The position numbers and the translations under genes are program-made. A stretch of 63,203 bases of DNA from a virus: positions 1 to 63,203 of IMG/VR virus record IMGVR_UViG_3300036781_000090, one strand, 5' to 3'. Every line of letters starts with the position of its first letter. Positions within the stretch are counted from its first letter, which is position 1. The notes under the pieces were generated by a model. That model had not been told where the DNA came from, did no database searches, and saw only the letters and a program-made list of their open reading frames with translations. Of this stretch, positions 7,476 through 14,612 are shown piece by piece.

Positions 7476-7634
7476 TTAGCGAGTAACTTCAGCAATAACC
7501 GATCCGACTAGTATCATCATCGTTATCGTTATGAAGTATCCCCTGAGGGGTATTGCAAATTGATCGCCTTGGTAGGAGGCATATATTAGTGACCCCAAAG
7601 CCATACAAACCAACGTTGTTCCTAGGGTGTGCAT
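7476..7634 (-). CDS. 52-residue two-span membrane protein
   Basis: Starts MHTLGTT after GGGGAATAAA. Two hydrophobic segments (about 3-18 and 27-46). Downstream of another tiny membrane gene; together they could be an inner-membrane pair of unknown role. Confidence 0.6.
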   Translation of the reverse strand: MHTLGTTLVCMALGSLIYASYQGDQFAIPLRGYFITITMMILVGSVIAEVTR

Positions 7635-7635
7635 T

Positions 7636-7779
7636 TTATTCCCCGCTCCTACAGTCAACCGACTTAAACCCGCACGCATCCACTTTGGGCGATATAGCCC
7701 AGACAACGAACAAGATGCTCAGGCCCACAATGCCAGCGCCGACAAGGCGGAAGGATTCGGTGATGTATGCGCGGATCAT
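7636..7779 (-). CDS. 47-residue single-span membrane protein
   Basis: Starts by ATGA overlap with the upstream gene. One hydrophobic segment (about 11-29), then a short tail with two Cys (VDACGFKSVDC), suggesting a periplasmic disulfide. Function unknown. Confidence 0.6.
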   Translation of the reverse strand: MIRAYITESFRLVGAGIVGLSILFVVWAISPKVDACGFKSVDCRSGE

Positions 7780-8072
7780 TTGGTACCTTTGGCTAGCTTA
7801 AGAACGGCGCGTACAGCCGGTTCTAGTTCGTCGGCTAGACCGTATGTGTGAATCATTTCCAGGACATGAAGCATTCGGGGTGCCGCAGCGATTAATCTGG
7901 CGTCGGCCTCCGAATGAATATGCTGGGCAATTCGTGACCAATTTGTGTTGGTATCTTCCGGTCCGTCTGGACCTTCATCGTTGCGCCAAATGTGATGGGA
8001 AGTGCCGTTTTTGCCAGCGGGAGACTTGCTGATCTGCCACGGTCCCGGTGTGTGTTTTTGTTCGTTGTCCAT
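7776..8072 (-). CDS. HTPGPW/DARLIAAAP phage protein
   Basis: 98 residues. HTPGPWQI near the start and ADARLIAAAP (about 54-63) are a pattern shared by a very common family of phage and prophage proteins whose function is unknown. Coupled by ATGA to the downstream membrane gene. Confidence 0.75.
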   Translation of the reverse strand: MDNEQKHTPGPWQISKSPAGKNGTSHHIWRNDEGPDGPEDTNTNWSRIAQHIHSEADARLIAAAPRMLHVLEMIHTYGLADELEPAVRAVLKLAKGTK

Positions 8073-8082
8073 TAAGCACCCG

Positions 8083-8289
8083 TTAATGCGATTTCTTCCA
8101 ACGGCCAGTCCCGTTGAAAATCATGGCAGACGACATGAGCATTGATATTGGCCACGTCAGGCCTATTAAGAATATCAAGAAGAACGAAGATGGTGTGTTG
8201 TATTGCTTATCCATCGCTTGGCAGACATTGGCCCACCAAAATCCAGCGTATGAATATATAATAGCGCTCCACATATAGTCGCTAAACAT
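8083..8289 (-). CDS. Small two-span membrane protein
   Basis: 68 residues from MFSDYMW. Two hydrophobic segments (about 6-22 and 35-58) and a basic C-terminal GRWKKSH. Ribosome site is weak (GGTG directly before). Role unknown; holin-like topology is possible but the early position argues against it. Confidence 0.55.
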   Translation of the reverse strand: MFSDYMWSAIIYSYAGFWWANVCQAMDKQYNTPSSFFLIFLIGLTWPISMLMSSAMIFNGTGRWKKSH

Positions 8290-8316
8290 CACCAAATCCC
8301 CTATGCTTCCTGAACT

Positions 8317-8631
8317 CTACCGTGATAGCCGCGCGTCGTGCTTATCAGCCGCGCCAGCGAATAGCTGTTCGTCGATGAAGTTGCGAAGGAAAGACGGAAC
8401 CTGCTCGCTCTGGCTTTCCAGAAGGTCCAGAGCTGCCAGCGCGATCTCTTCGGTCACGTCGCAGCAGGAGCATTCATCCTCGCGAACCTCTAGGACGCGA
8501 ACCACCTTTTCCCATTCCCCGTGGGCAACGCCAGCCACTACGGAGGCTAGCGAGTTGGTGTTACGGTCGGTTTCCACGAAGGCTCGGTTGCGGTTAGGAA
8601 ATTCCACTTCGACAAAATACAGCGGTTCCAT
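8317..8631 (-). CDS. Hypothetical protein under operator site B
   Basis: 104 residues starting MEPLYFVEVEF after GGGGAGACACAA. Contains an ECSCCDVTEE segment, possibly metal-binding. It is the first gene after the palindromic promoter at 8657-8685. Confidence 0.65.
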   Translation of the reverse strand: MEPLYFVEVEFPNRNRAFVETDRNTNSLASVVAGVAHGEWEKVVRVLEVREDECSCCDVTEEIALAALDLLESQSEQVPSFLRNFIDEQLFAGAADKHDARLSR

Positions 8632-8656
8632 TTGTGTCTCCCCATCTGATGCAGAG

Positions 8657-8685
8657 AACCTAAACCAGTTTTGACAGGCTGTCAA
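8657..8685 (-). promoter_or_regulatory. Promoter with palindromic operator (site B)
   Basis: The palindrome TTGACAGGCTGTCAA occupies 8671-8685. On the minus strand TTGACA is followed after 17 bases by TAGGTT (8662-8657). It would drive the gene starting at 8631. Confidence 0.7.
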
Positions 8686-8703
8686 CTGTCTCTTGTGGAT
8701 TAT

Positions 8704-8922
8704 TTATCCGCGCTGATGGTTGCACCGACTATGCGCCAATTTGAGATTTGATTCCTCATTCGTGCCACCCTCCCGAACGCGGACCAGATGCTCAAACGTC
8801 GCGAAGTTAGGATCGCCCGGAGCATTATCGATCATGGGATAGCTGCACCAATGGCACAAACCGCGCTGCGCAAAGAACATTTTAGGCTTTAGCTTTAGTC
8901 TCTTCCGGGTACTTATCCCCAT
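8704..8922 (-). CDS. HNH endonuclease
   Basis: 72 residues: CHWCSYPM (23-30), then TFEHLVRVREGGTNEESNLKLAH and SRCNHQRG form a compact zinc-bound HNH nuclease (two CxxC-type pairs with the H in FEHLV and N in ESNL). The N terminus overlaps the upstream gene by 41 bases in another frame; the ATG at 8880 is an alternative start. Likely a free-standing nicking or homing-type enzyme. Confidence 0.75.
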   Translation of the reverse strand: MGISTRKRLKLKPKMFFAQRGLCHWCSYPMIDNAPGDPNFATFEHLVRVREGGTNEESNLKLAHSRCNHQRG

Positions 8923-9172
8923 TCAGGCCTCTTTTTAGTTTACGAGCTTCGACTTTCCCTGCCTTCGTTAGGAAAACAATATCTCTATTACTAGGCCCAG
9001 TGTCATCGCCGTCCAGCAAGCTCAATTCATAAAGCTCAGTCAGAATATCAGGTTTGAACATTTCGCCGCCTGTCTGATCCCAGAACGGAGACAAAAGTTC
9101 ATCATTGGTGTCTAATTCCTTCTCATCAAAGAGCAGCAAAAGAAGGTCCTGTTGACGTTGCGTTAGGCTCAT
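8882..9172 (-). CDS. Winged-helix-like hypothetical protein
   Basis: 96 residues. MSLTQRQQDLLLLLFDEKEL and a later FLTKAGKVEARKLKRG resemble the first and last parts of a winged-helix domain (the final motif is typical of the wing/helix end in small transcription regulators). Assignment is weak. Confidence 0.55.
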   Translation of the reverse strand: MSLTQRQQDLLLLLFDEKELDTNDELLSPFWDQTGGEMFKPDILTELYELSLLDGDDTGPSNRDIVFLTKAGKVEARKLKRGLNGDKYPEETKAKA

Positions 9173-9193
9173 GTGGTGTCCATTAAGAGGCTG

Positions 9194-9493
9194 TTAACGA
9201 GGCATATTTTCTACGTCTTTCACGAGGATTTCGTGCCATCCGTCTTTGCTGATATTTTTGTAATAGCGGTCGTATGAACGCTTCAGGCGATGCCAGAAAG
9301 CCTCGTTGCCGTTTCTTTCTGACTCTTCGATATTAGACTCGTATTCCGCTTTGGTGACCTCTTCGCCATCGCCAATAGGTGTGATGTGCCCCCTCTCTCG
9401 ATGGGAGAAAACAGAGCGCTTTTTGAAATATCGGTATTCGGCCTCACCGTGGGCGACTTTGTATTCTGCGGCGATTCTCTCTAGCAACGTCAT
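9194..9493 (-). CDS. Hypothetical protein
   Basis: 99 residues, charged, Tyr/Lys-rich (RSYDRYYKNISKDG). No motif recognised. Near the start of the leftward operon, so expressed early if transcription begins in 9802-9993. Confidence 0.6.
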   Translation of the reverse strand: MTLLERIAAEYKVAHGEAEYRYFKKRSVFSHRERGHITPIGDGEEVTKAEYESNIEESERNGNEAFWHRLKRSYDRYYKNISKDGWHEILVKDVENMPR

Positions 9494-9516
9494 GTTATTT
9501 GCCCGTTAAGGATACG

Positions 9517-9801
9517 TTAATCATCAAGCCGGTCTTTGCGATCAACGCAGTTTGCTACTACCGCATTGATTAGAGAGCGCATGGAACGTGGACTTGTTAC
9601 GCCATGCTCCATGAAGGTACTTACGATATTCCAACCATGTTCATGCACGACTAGCCGTTGCTCTGGCGTGAGGGCATCAATTCGCGCCATGCGGCGTTCA
9701 ATCTTAGGGCGTACCTCTTCTGTAGTCTTGCGTTGGCGTGGCAAAGGTTCATCATCGTTAAACTCGATGAAAACTCCACCAATATTAACACCATCTTTCA
9801 T
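9517..9801 (-). CDS. First gene of the leftward operon
   Basis: 94 residues. MKDGVNIGGVFIEFNDDE then RKTTEEVRPKIERRMARIDALTPEQR, a helical domain that could bind DNA, but no family is recognised. It is the first gene after the divergent control region. Confidence 0.6.
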   Translation of the reverse strand: MKDGVNIGGVFIEFNDDEPLPRQRKTTEEVRPKIERRMARIDALTPEQRLVVHEHGWNIVSTFMEHGVTSPRSMRSLINAVVANCVDRKDRLDD

Positions 9802-9839
9802 CTGTGGCTCTCAGCGGATATCAATCATAAACGATGAAT

Positions 9840-9910
9840 TGGCGGCCCACCTAGGAATCGAACCTAAGAAGTTGCGGTAACGTTACCTCCGCACCCCACC
9901 CAGTCAGGCC
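9840..9910 (-). other. tRNA-like 3' half
   Basis: On the minus strand, the T-arm TTAGG-TTCGATT-CCTAG (9867-9851), the acceptor 3' strand GTGGGCC (9850-9844), a discriminator G and an encoded CCA (9842-9840) look like the 3' half of a tRNA. Upstream, TGCGG/CCGCA pairs around an 11-base loop instead of 7, and no proper D-arm or matching 5' acceptor is found. It is best read as a degenerate tRNA or tRNA mimic, not a functional tRNA. Confidence 0.45.
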
Positions 9911-9934
9911 ATTACGAATGTTCTACCATACACC

Positions 9935-9963
9935 TTGACAGCCGTGCAACAAAATAATACAAT
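9935..9963 (+). promoter_or_regulatory. Strong sigma70-type promoter (site E)
   Basis: TTGACA (9935-9940), a 17-base spacer and TACAAT (9958-9963) form a near-consensus promoter 30 bases before the ATG at 9994. The -35 region TTGACAGCCGTGCAA is a degenerate copy of the palindromic operator found intact elsewhere. It should start the rightward GcrA-GapR-DnaA operon. Confidence 0.75.
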
Positions 9964-9993
9964 TTTTCCTTTGAAGCAAAATAAGGCTTGTTC

Positions 9994-10236
9994 ATGAAGA
10001 TTGATGCGCGCGATTTGCTCAACCATGCCGAAGTCGAAAGGCTTTTGGCGGAAATACACCGGGCGGCCAAATGGCTACAGCGTTCCCCTGGTGGACTAAC
10101 GGCAGAGCTAGTTGGCAACGGTCGAATCCCTGAGCGCCTAGAGGCTGGCGGCTCTGTGCTGCATTCCACGGCGAAGAAATTGCGCGCGCTTATGGACAAG
10201 CGGATCAAGAAGCTAATTGAGGCGGATAAGAAGTGA
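9994..10236 (+). CDS. First gene of the rightward operon
   Basis: 80 residues from the ATG preceded by AAGG. Helical and basic (KLRALMDKRIKKLIEADKK at the end). No family recognised. It overlaps the GcrA-like gene by GTGA, so the two are co-translated and may work together. Confidence 0.65.
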   Translation: MKIDARDLLNHAEVERLLAEIHRAAKWLQRSPGGLTAELVGNGRIPERLEAGGSVLHSTAKKLRALMDKRIKKLIEADKK

Positions 10237-10661
10237 CTTTCTGGACTGAAGATCGGATCGAGTGGTTGCGCCGGAACATCCATAACGGCCTATCGTCGGG
10301 TGTCACGGCATATCAGATTGGCTGCACACGAAACGCTGCAATAGGCAAAGCTAATCGGATGGGACTGCATTTCAAGTCTAAGGAAGGCCACAAGAGAAAG
10401 CCTATGGGTGGCAAACGAGTGCGTAAAAAGCCCATATTTATTGAACAAATCTACCCTTATCAGGAGGCGACCGTGGTTCCAGAACCAGTTTACGAGCCGC
10501 TACATCTGAGCTTTGGCCAGCTAAAGGATAGCCCGAAAATCTCGCAGTGCCGGTTTATCACATGCGATGGACCAACACGCTACTGCGGTCAACCCGTGAT
10601 CGCGGATTCGTCATGGTGCAAGCATTGCGCAAAGATCGTCTATCACCAGCGCGCGGCTTAG
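10233..10661 (+). CDS. GcrA-like cell-cycle regulator
   Basis: 142 residues, GTG start in a GTGA overlap. The N-terminal WTEDRIEWLRRNIHNGLS...CTRNAAIGKANRMGLHFKSK (about 4-49) matches the GcrA helix-turn-helix, in which the TRNAVIGKxxRLGL motif is diagnostic. The C-terminal CRFITC..TRYCGQPVIADSSWCKHCAKIVY (about 106-136) matches the conserved Cys/Gly end of GcrA that contacts sigma70. In alphaproteobacteria GcrA activates promoters carrying CcrM-methylated GANTC. A phage copy could redirect host RNA polymerase or read methylated phage promoters. The middle linker is basic and proline-containing as in relatives. Confidence 0.85.
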   Translation: MTFWTEDRIEWLRRNIHNGLSSGVTAYQIGCTRNAAIGKANRMGLHFKSKEGHKRKPMGGKRVRKKPIFIEQIYPYQEATVVPEPVYEPLHLSFGQLKDSPKISQCRFITCDGPTRYCGQPVIADSSWCKHCAKIVYHQRAA

Positions 10662-10693
10662 CGTTAACAATAGGTTAATGGACAGGAAATAAA

Positions 10694-11107
10694 ATGGGAC
10701 AAGCAGGAATTGGTGCGATGCTACACTACTTAGGCGGCGGTTCTAAGCACGATCCTAAGGAATATTACGGGCAAACGATTTTGGCCGCTGATATAGCCGA
10801 CGACAAACTAAGCCTAAAGCTTGATGGTGGGAAAACCATTGAAATTTGGGATAATGGCCAATCCTGCTGCGAGAACCGCTACATGCGGACGGATGACGAT
10901 CTCTCATCTTTAGTTGGCAATACTCTAGTTCGCATTGAAGCCAAGGATGGCCCTGACATTGGCGATAACGATTATGATGTTCATGAACAAGTGTTTGTGG
11001 AGGTCGGGACCGACAAGGGTTTTATCACCATCGCCAATCACAATGAACACAACGGCTATTACGGCGGCTTTGGTCTGACCATCACCGAGTCCGACGAACA
11101 GCGTTAA
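10694..11107 (+). CDS. DUF7448-like phage protein
   Basis: 137 residues. The block GQSCCENRYMRTDDDLSSLVG and the end NEHNGYYGGFGLTI are typical of a widespread phage protein family (I recall it as DUF7448) with no known activity. The start has AGGAAATAAA upstream. Confidence 0.75.
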   Translation: MGQAGIGAMLHYLGGGSKHDPKEYYGQTILAADIADDKLSLKLDGGKTIEIWDNGQSCCENRYMRTDDDLSSLVGNTLVRIEAKDGPDIGDNDYDVHEQVFVEVGTDKGFITIANHNEHNGYYGGFGLTITESDEQR

Positions 11108-11135
11108 GTATCCAACAATGAACAAGGAGAGTTAA

Positions 11136-11439
11136 ATGCTCTATGATCCGAAGTGGGAAAAGATTGAAACAAAGGCCGATCCGCACAGCGTTGCTGGGAT
11201 TGATTGTTTGGTTGGAGAATCAACCAGCAGATAAAATATATTGCTATGAGGACAGTGGCCGGTGTTTGGCTGCTCAATATCGGGCGGCTATTGGCGAAAA
11301 ATACATTCCTCCGGGCGCAGATTTGTCGATATTGCGCCTTCCGAAATCTGAATGGCCATTTACCGATATTCTGGAGGATGTTGCGGTTAAAAAACCGCGT
11401 ACTTTTGGTGCTGCTCTAAAACGTGCTCGTTCATTGTAG
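11136..11439 (+). pseudogene. Frameshifted gene
   Basis: The natural start is ATG at 11136, with AGGAG five bases upstream; this frame reads MLYDPKWEKIETKADPHSVAG and stops at 11232-11234. The rest of a coherent protein (WLENQPADKIYCYEDSGRCLAAQY onward to 11439) lies in the +1 frame. The join falls near GCTGGGATTG at about 11197-11206, where one extra G would explain the shift. I remember a Rhizobiales phage family that reads through this region as one protein. It is a pseudogene, a programmed frameshift or a sequencing error. Confidence 0.65.
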
Positions 11440-11457
11440 TGCAGTGTGGAGACAAAG

Positions 11458-11676
11458 ATGTCTGAAACCGAAGCGGAAGCAGCTTTCGCCGCACTGAGAG
11501 TCGCGGAACAAGAATGTTGGTCGATCAATTGCCAAAATTACCCTACGGGCGGTGGAGATGCTGAAGTCGGTTGGGAAGTTATCAGCCATTGGCAGGCTGA
11601 GCCACGCGAACGAGTAGAAGGGTATGGAAGAACTCCTCTTGAGGCCCTTAAGGAAGCTATCGCAAAAAATCGCTGA
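11458..11676 (+). CDS. Hypothetical protein
   Basis: 72 residues starting MSETEAEA after GGAGACAAAG. The segment GDAEVGWEVISHW and the terminal GRTPLEALKEAIAKN suggest a small alpha/beta fold. Family not recognised. Confidence 0.6.
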   Translation: MSETEAEAAFAALRVAEQECWSINCQNYPTGGGDAEVGWEVISHWQAEPRERVEGYGRTPLEALKEAIAKNR

Positions 11677-11707
11677 TATCACTGAACAACAAACAACGGG
11701 AGATTTT

Positions 11708-11845
11708 ATGCCAGACATGCACCTGATGGATTACTACTTCCACAAGATGGTTACTGCGGTTGGGCCAGAATGGCGCATTGCTCGCCGCCGTGCCTATCAG
11801 CACGGCTTCAATAGCGGGTGGACAAACCTTAAGGAGCCGGTCTGA
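11708..11845 (+). CDS. 45-residue hypothetical protein
   Basis: Starts MPDMHLMDYYF after GGGAGATTTT. Helical, with ARRRAYQHGFNSGW. Stop overlaps the next start (TGATG). Family not recognised. Confidence 0.55.
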   Translation: MPDMHLMDYYFHKMVTAVGPEWRIARRRAYQHGFNSGWTNLKEPV

Positions 11846-12030
11846 TGAAAACGGGCGACCCCGACATGCCTGACTTGAGCTTGTGCAGCTTCGAATATCT
11901 TGCCGCCGAAATGAGGAAGCGTGGTGCGACCGTTACGCCTGCGCCTCACGGTGGTGACTTTGAAAGCCCGATGCAGCACATCGCTGACGACATTCGCGAT
12001 GGCGTTTTCCCGCGCAAGTCGCCGCGTTAA
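11845..12030 (+). CDS. 61-residue hypothetical protein
   Basis: Shares one base with the upstream stop and has AAGGAG in the upstream gene. No motif recognised. Confidence 0.55.
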   Translation: MKTGDPDMPDLSLCSFEYLAAEMRKRGATVTPAPHGGDFESPMQHIADDIRDGVFPRKSPR

Positions 12031-12054
12031 CACCCTGTAAGCATTGAGGACGCT

Positions 12055-12291
12055 ATGTCTGACAGAGACGCGCATATCGCTATCATGGTTGCTGCCGCCA
12101 GAGGCGTCGGCTTGCGTCTGTCTGCTGATGAAGTCTGGGCGCTATCTCAGGATGAAGCCATCGTAGCAGCCGCTACAAATGGTCTCGACGAGATCGACTG
12201 GCCAGGTCACGCCGATGCTAAATCTTACGTCCGATGGGAAAAGATTAAGCGTTATCGCAAAGGGCGCATCGGTAAGAATTTCGCGGTTTAA
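12055..12291 (+). CDS. 78-residue hypothetical protein
   Basis: ATG follows TGAGGACGCT. The segment LSADEVWALSQDEAIVAAA is an acidic helix pair; the C terminus is basic (KIKRYRKGRIGK). Family not recognised. Confidence 0.55.
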   Translation: MSDRDAHIAIMVAAARGVGLRLSADEVWALSQDEAIVAAATNGLDEIDWPGHADAKSYVRWEKIKRYRKGRIGKNFAV

Positions 12292-12331
12292 CTGTTAACG
12301 GCCCGTCAATGAACAACAAACAGGAGAGAAC

Positions 12332-12634
12332 ATGAAAGAGGGAAATAATAGCACAGCCGAGCGCAACGAATATGGGGCTCGTATCAACAATCTACATAAT
12401 CAAAAAGACGATATCGATCAGGATATCAAAGACATTTACCTTGAGGCAAAGAGCAAAGGAATTGAAGTTCCGGTTCTTAAGCGCGCGGTGAAACTGCTGC
12501 GCGAAGATGAGGAAAAGAAACGCAAGCGTTTGGAAATTGAAGAGGAAGCCGAATTGGTGGCGAAGTCCTTGGGAGAATATCTCAATACGCCTTTGGGCCA
12601 AGCCGCCGTCCGTAATGTTCTAGTGGCAGGTTGA
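12332..12634 (+). CDS. GapR-like (DUF2312) nucleoid protein
   Basis: 100 residues. INNLHNQKDDIDQDIKDIYLEAKSKGIEVPVLKRAVKLLREDEEKKRKRLEIEE (about 18-70) follows the DUF2312/GapR pattern of coiled coil, DIKEVYAEAK helix and ILRKVI-type helix. GapR in Caulobacter is an essential nucleoid-associated protein that clamps overtwisted DNA ahead of forks and promotes topoisomerase action. The phage version extends further at the C terminus (about 30 residues). Leader ATGAACAACAAACAGGAG precedes the start. It sits immediately before a DnaA-domain-IV gene. Confidence 0.8.
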   Translation: MKEGNNSTAERNEYGARINNLHNQKDDIDQDIKDIYLEAKSKGIEVPVLKRAVKLLREDEEKKRKRLEIEEEAELVAKSLGEYLNTPLGQAAVRNVLVAG

Positions 12635-12637
12635 GTC

Positions 12638-13204
12638 ATGAGCCTGTACGAGTATCAACCAACTACGTCAGAATTGAAATTCTATCGAGACAGACAGCGC
12701 GCGCGGGCTAATATGGAAGCCCGCGCCAAGCCAATTAAGCATACCATCAAGTTTAATCTACCGGAGCGCGGCTCCTTCGATTTCTGGGAAATGCCAAGCC
12801 CATGTCAAGGATTTGAAATCAAAACTATTAATGCGGACCGACAGTTATCCCATGTATTTTATACGATTCGAGAAATCCAGGAAATGGTCTGCCTACTTGG
12901 CCACGTTACCTTGAACGATCTTATTTCAGCCCATCGGCATCAAAACATCTGTAATGCGCGCCATGTTGCGGTGGCCCTTTGTCGGGTTTTTACTAGTCGG
13001 TCAATGCCAGAAATAGGCCGTATGTTTGGTGGAAAGGATCATTCAACTATCCATAATTCTATTACCAAAATGAAACCTGTAGTTGCGGAAATTGAATGGT
13101 CATTCAATGCTCAATCTCTGGAGTACATTGTGCGCTCTGCGCTTGATGTGTGTTGGCGTCTATATCCGCCTGCAAAATATTCGCGACATGGCGCTAGGCC
13201 ATAA
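12638..13204 (+). CDS. DnaA domain IV-like DNA-binding protein
   Basis: 188 residues with no ATPase domain. Residues about 90-147 match DnaA domain IV: VTLNDLISAHR, then ARHVAVALCRVFTSRSMPEIG and FGGKDHSTIHN (130-140), the last being the DnaA-box-binding signature (usual form FGGRDHTTVxH). The N-terminal 85 residues are basic and unrelated. It would bind DnaA boxes without loading helicase, so it could compete with host DnaA or act as an origin-recognition factor for the phage. It lies three bases after the GapR-like gene. Confidence 0.87.
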   Translation: MSLYEYQPTTSELKFYRDRQRARANMEARAKPIKHTIKFNLPERGSFDFWEMPSPCQGFEIKTINADRQLSHVFYTIREIQEMVCLLGHVTLNDLISAHRHQNICNARHVAVALCRVFTSRSMPEIGRMFGGKDHSTIHNSITKMKPVVAEIEWSFNAQSLEYIVRSALDVCWRLYPPAKYSRHGARP

Positions 13205-13206
13205 AA

Positions 13207-13761
13207 ATGAAGAAAAGATATAGACTTCCATCTCAGGAACTTCTCAAATCTCGTTTAAATTACAATCCAGACACTGGGATATTTACGTGGATAATAAAAC
13301 CGGCTTGGGGAACTTACATAGGTGATATAGCTGGCGGCCCGCGAAGAAAATCCCACGGAACTTATTTAGCCATTAAGATTTTGGACTACGGTCAAATTGA
13401 CTCTCATCGACTTGCTTGGATTTACGTCCACGGCTCGATTCCAGACGGCATGGAAATTGACCACAAAGACCGGAACCCATCCAATAACCGTCTATCGAAT
13501 CTTCGGCTAGCCACTTCCTCAGAGCAAAAACGCAACAAAGGTGTTCAGTCAAATAATCGTTGCGGACTTAAGGGCGCTTTTTACCACAATAGGCATGAGG
13601 GGAAACCAAACTACGCCTCTTGCAAGAATTGGCGATCACAGATCAAAGCGCCGGATAAAAAGCTGATCTTCCTCGGGTATTTCCATACGCCAGAAGATGC
13701 CCATGAAGCCTACAAGGCGGCGGCTGTTAAATATTATGGCGAATGGGCTTGCTTAGGATAG
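13207..13761 (+). CDS. HNH homing endonuclease with AP2 domain
   Basis: 184 residues. The HNH core DSHRLAWIYVHGSIPDGMEIDHKDRNPSNNRLSNLR (about 61-96, key residues H, D-H and N) is followed by an AP2-like DNA-binding domain ending FLGYFHTPEDAHEAYKAAAVKYYGE (about 154-178). Free-standing enzymes of this type cut phage DNA and spread by homing. It is inserted between the DnaA-IV gene and promoter site C. Confidence 0.9.
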   Translation: MKKRYRLPSQELLKSRLNYNPDTGIFTWIIKPAWGTYIGDIAGGPRRKSHGTYLAIKILDYGQIDSHRLAWIYVHGSIPDGMEIDHKDRNPSNNRLSNLRLATSSEQKRNKGVQSNNRCGLKGAFYHNRHEGKPNYASCKNWRSQIKAPDKKLIFLGYFHTPEDAHEAYKAAAVKYYGEWACLG

Positions 13762-13786
13762 CCTTATTTTTCTGCATATTTAGCAG

Positions 13787-13814
13787 TTGACAGCCTGTCA
13801 AAATAGGCTATGGT
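13787..13814 (+). promoter_or_regulatory. Promoter with palindromic operator (site C)
   Basis: TTGACAGCCTGTCAA at 13787-13801 is a perfect palindrome. TTGACA followed by a 16-base spacer and TATGGT (13809-13814) would drive the plus-strand genes from 13848. Confidence 0.7.
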
Positions 13815-13847
13815 GTATCTATGATGCACACGGATGGGGAAGACAAA

Positions 13848-14042
13848 ATGTCCTACAAAATCGAAGGTTCGACGGAATGGGGCGCTGGAATTGGTCCGAA
13901 CGGAACCGGAAAGCGCAAAATGGTCTGTGGTTTCTATGTAGTGTCTCCAGAAGGCCGGAAGGTTCGTGCCTTTACCGGGATGAATGCAGAGGCTGATGCT
14001 GGAAAATGGGCCGCTTTCTGCAATGAGAATTTACTCAAATAA
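13848..14042 (+). CDS. Hypothetical protein under site C
   Basis: 64 residues from ATG preceded by GGGGAAGACAAA. It contains KMVCGFYVVSPEGRKVRAF, a small beta-rich fold. First gene after operator site C. Family not recognised. Confidence 0.6.
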   Translation: MSYKIEGSTEWGAGIGPNGTGKRKMVCGFYVVSPEGRKVRAFTGMNAEADAGKWAAFCNENLLK

Positions 14043-14047
14043 TGGCT

Positions 14048-14082
14048 TGTGTGGCCACACAGGAACGCCGGGCGGGGCGTTC
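14048..14082. other. Double hairpin after site C gene
   Basis: TGTGTGGCCACACA (14048-14061) is a perfect palindrome and GAACGCC/GGCGTTC (14063-14069, 14076-14082) forms a second stem. There is no U-tract. It may be an mRNA end or processing site between two genes. Confidence 0.45.
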
Positions 14083-14143
14083 GCCAAAATACCGCCCACT
14101 AATTTCTCGCTAACGACAACTCAATGAACAAAGGGGAAATAAA

Positions 14144-14602
14144 ATGAGCTTGGACGTTTATCTTACCGCCGATGTGCCGCCCACCGCGCCTACTGATGGG
14201 AGCGGCATCTTTGTGCGCCGAAATGGGCAGACTGTTGAAATGTCGCGCGCCGAATGGGATCGCGCATTTCCGGGACAGGAGCCAGTCGTTCTCACTGCTG
14301 AAGCTGATGTTGATCGAGGCGTCTATTCGGCCAACATTACACACAATCTCGGCAAGATGGCTGACGCAGCGGGTATCTATAAGCATCTGTGGCGACCTGA
14401 GGAAATTGGCATCAAGACGGCCAACGAATTGATAGAGCCTCTGGCGGCGGGTGTTGCGCGACTTAGGGCTGATCCTGCCAAGTTTGAACAGTTCAACGCT
14501 TCAAATGGCTGGGGTCTATACGAACATTTTGTTCCGTTCGTTGAAGAATATCTTCGCGCCTGCAAGCAGTATCCTAACGCACTTGTCAGTGTTTCGCGTT
14601 AA
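14144..14602 (+). CDS. Widespread phage hypothetical protein
   Basis: 152 residues. The start MSLDVYLT and blocks VYSANITHNLGKMADAAGIY and NGWGLYEHFVPFVEEYLRAC are shared by a very common phage family of unknown function. Leader ATGAACAAAGGGGAAAT lies before the ATG. Confidence 0.8.
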   Translation: MSLDVYLTADVPPTAPTDGSGIFVRRNGQTVEMSRAEWDRAFPGQEPVVLTAEADVDRGVYSANITHNLGKMADAAGIYKHLWRPEEIGIKTANELIEPLAAGVARLRADPAKFEQFNASNGWGLYEHFVPFVEEYLRACKQYPNALVSVSR

Positions 14603-14612
14603 GGAGCGGTTA

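Noticed and set aside
8692-8702. DnaA box-like TTGTGGATTA near operator site B
   Set aside because: It is one isolated near-match; boxes should be clustered to argue for an origin.
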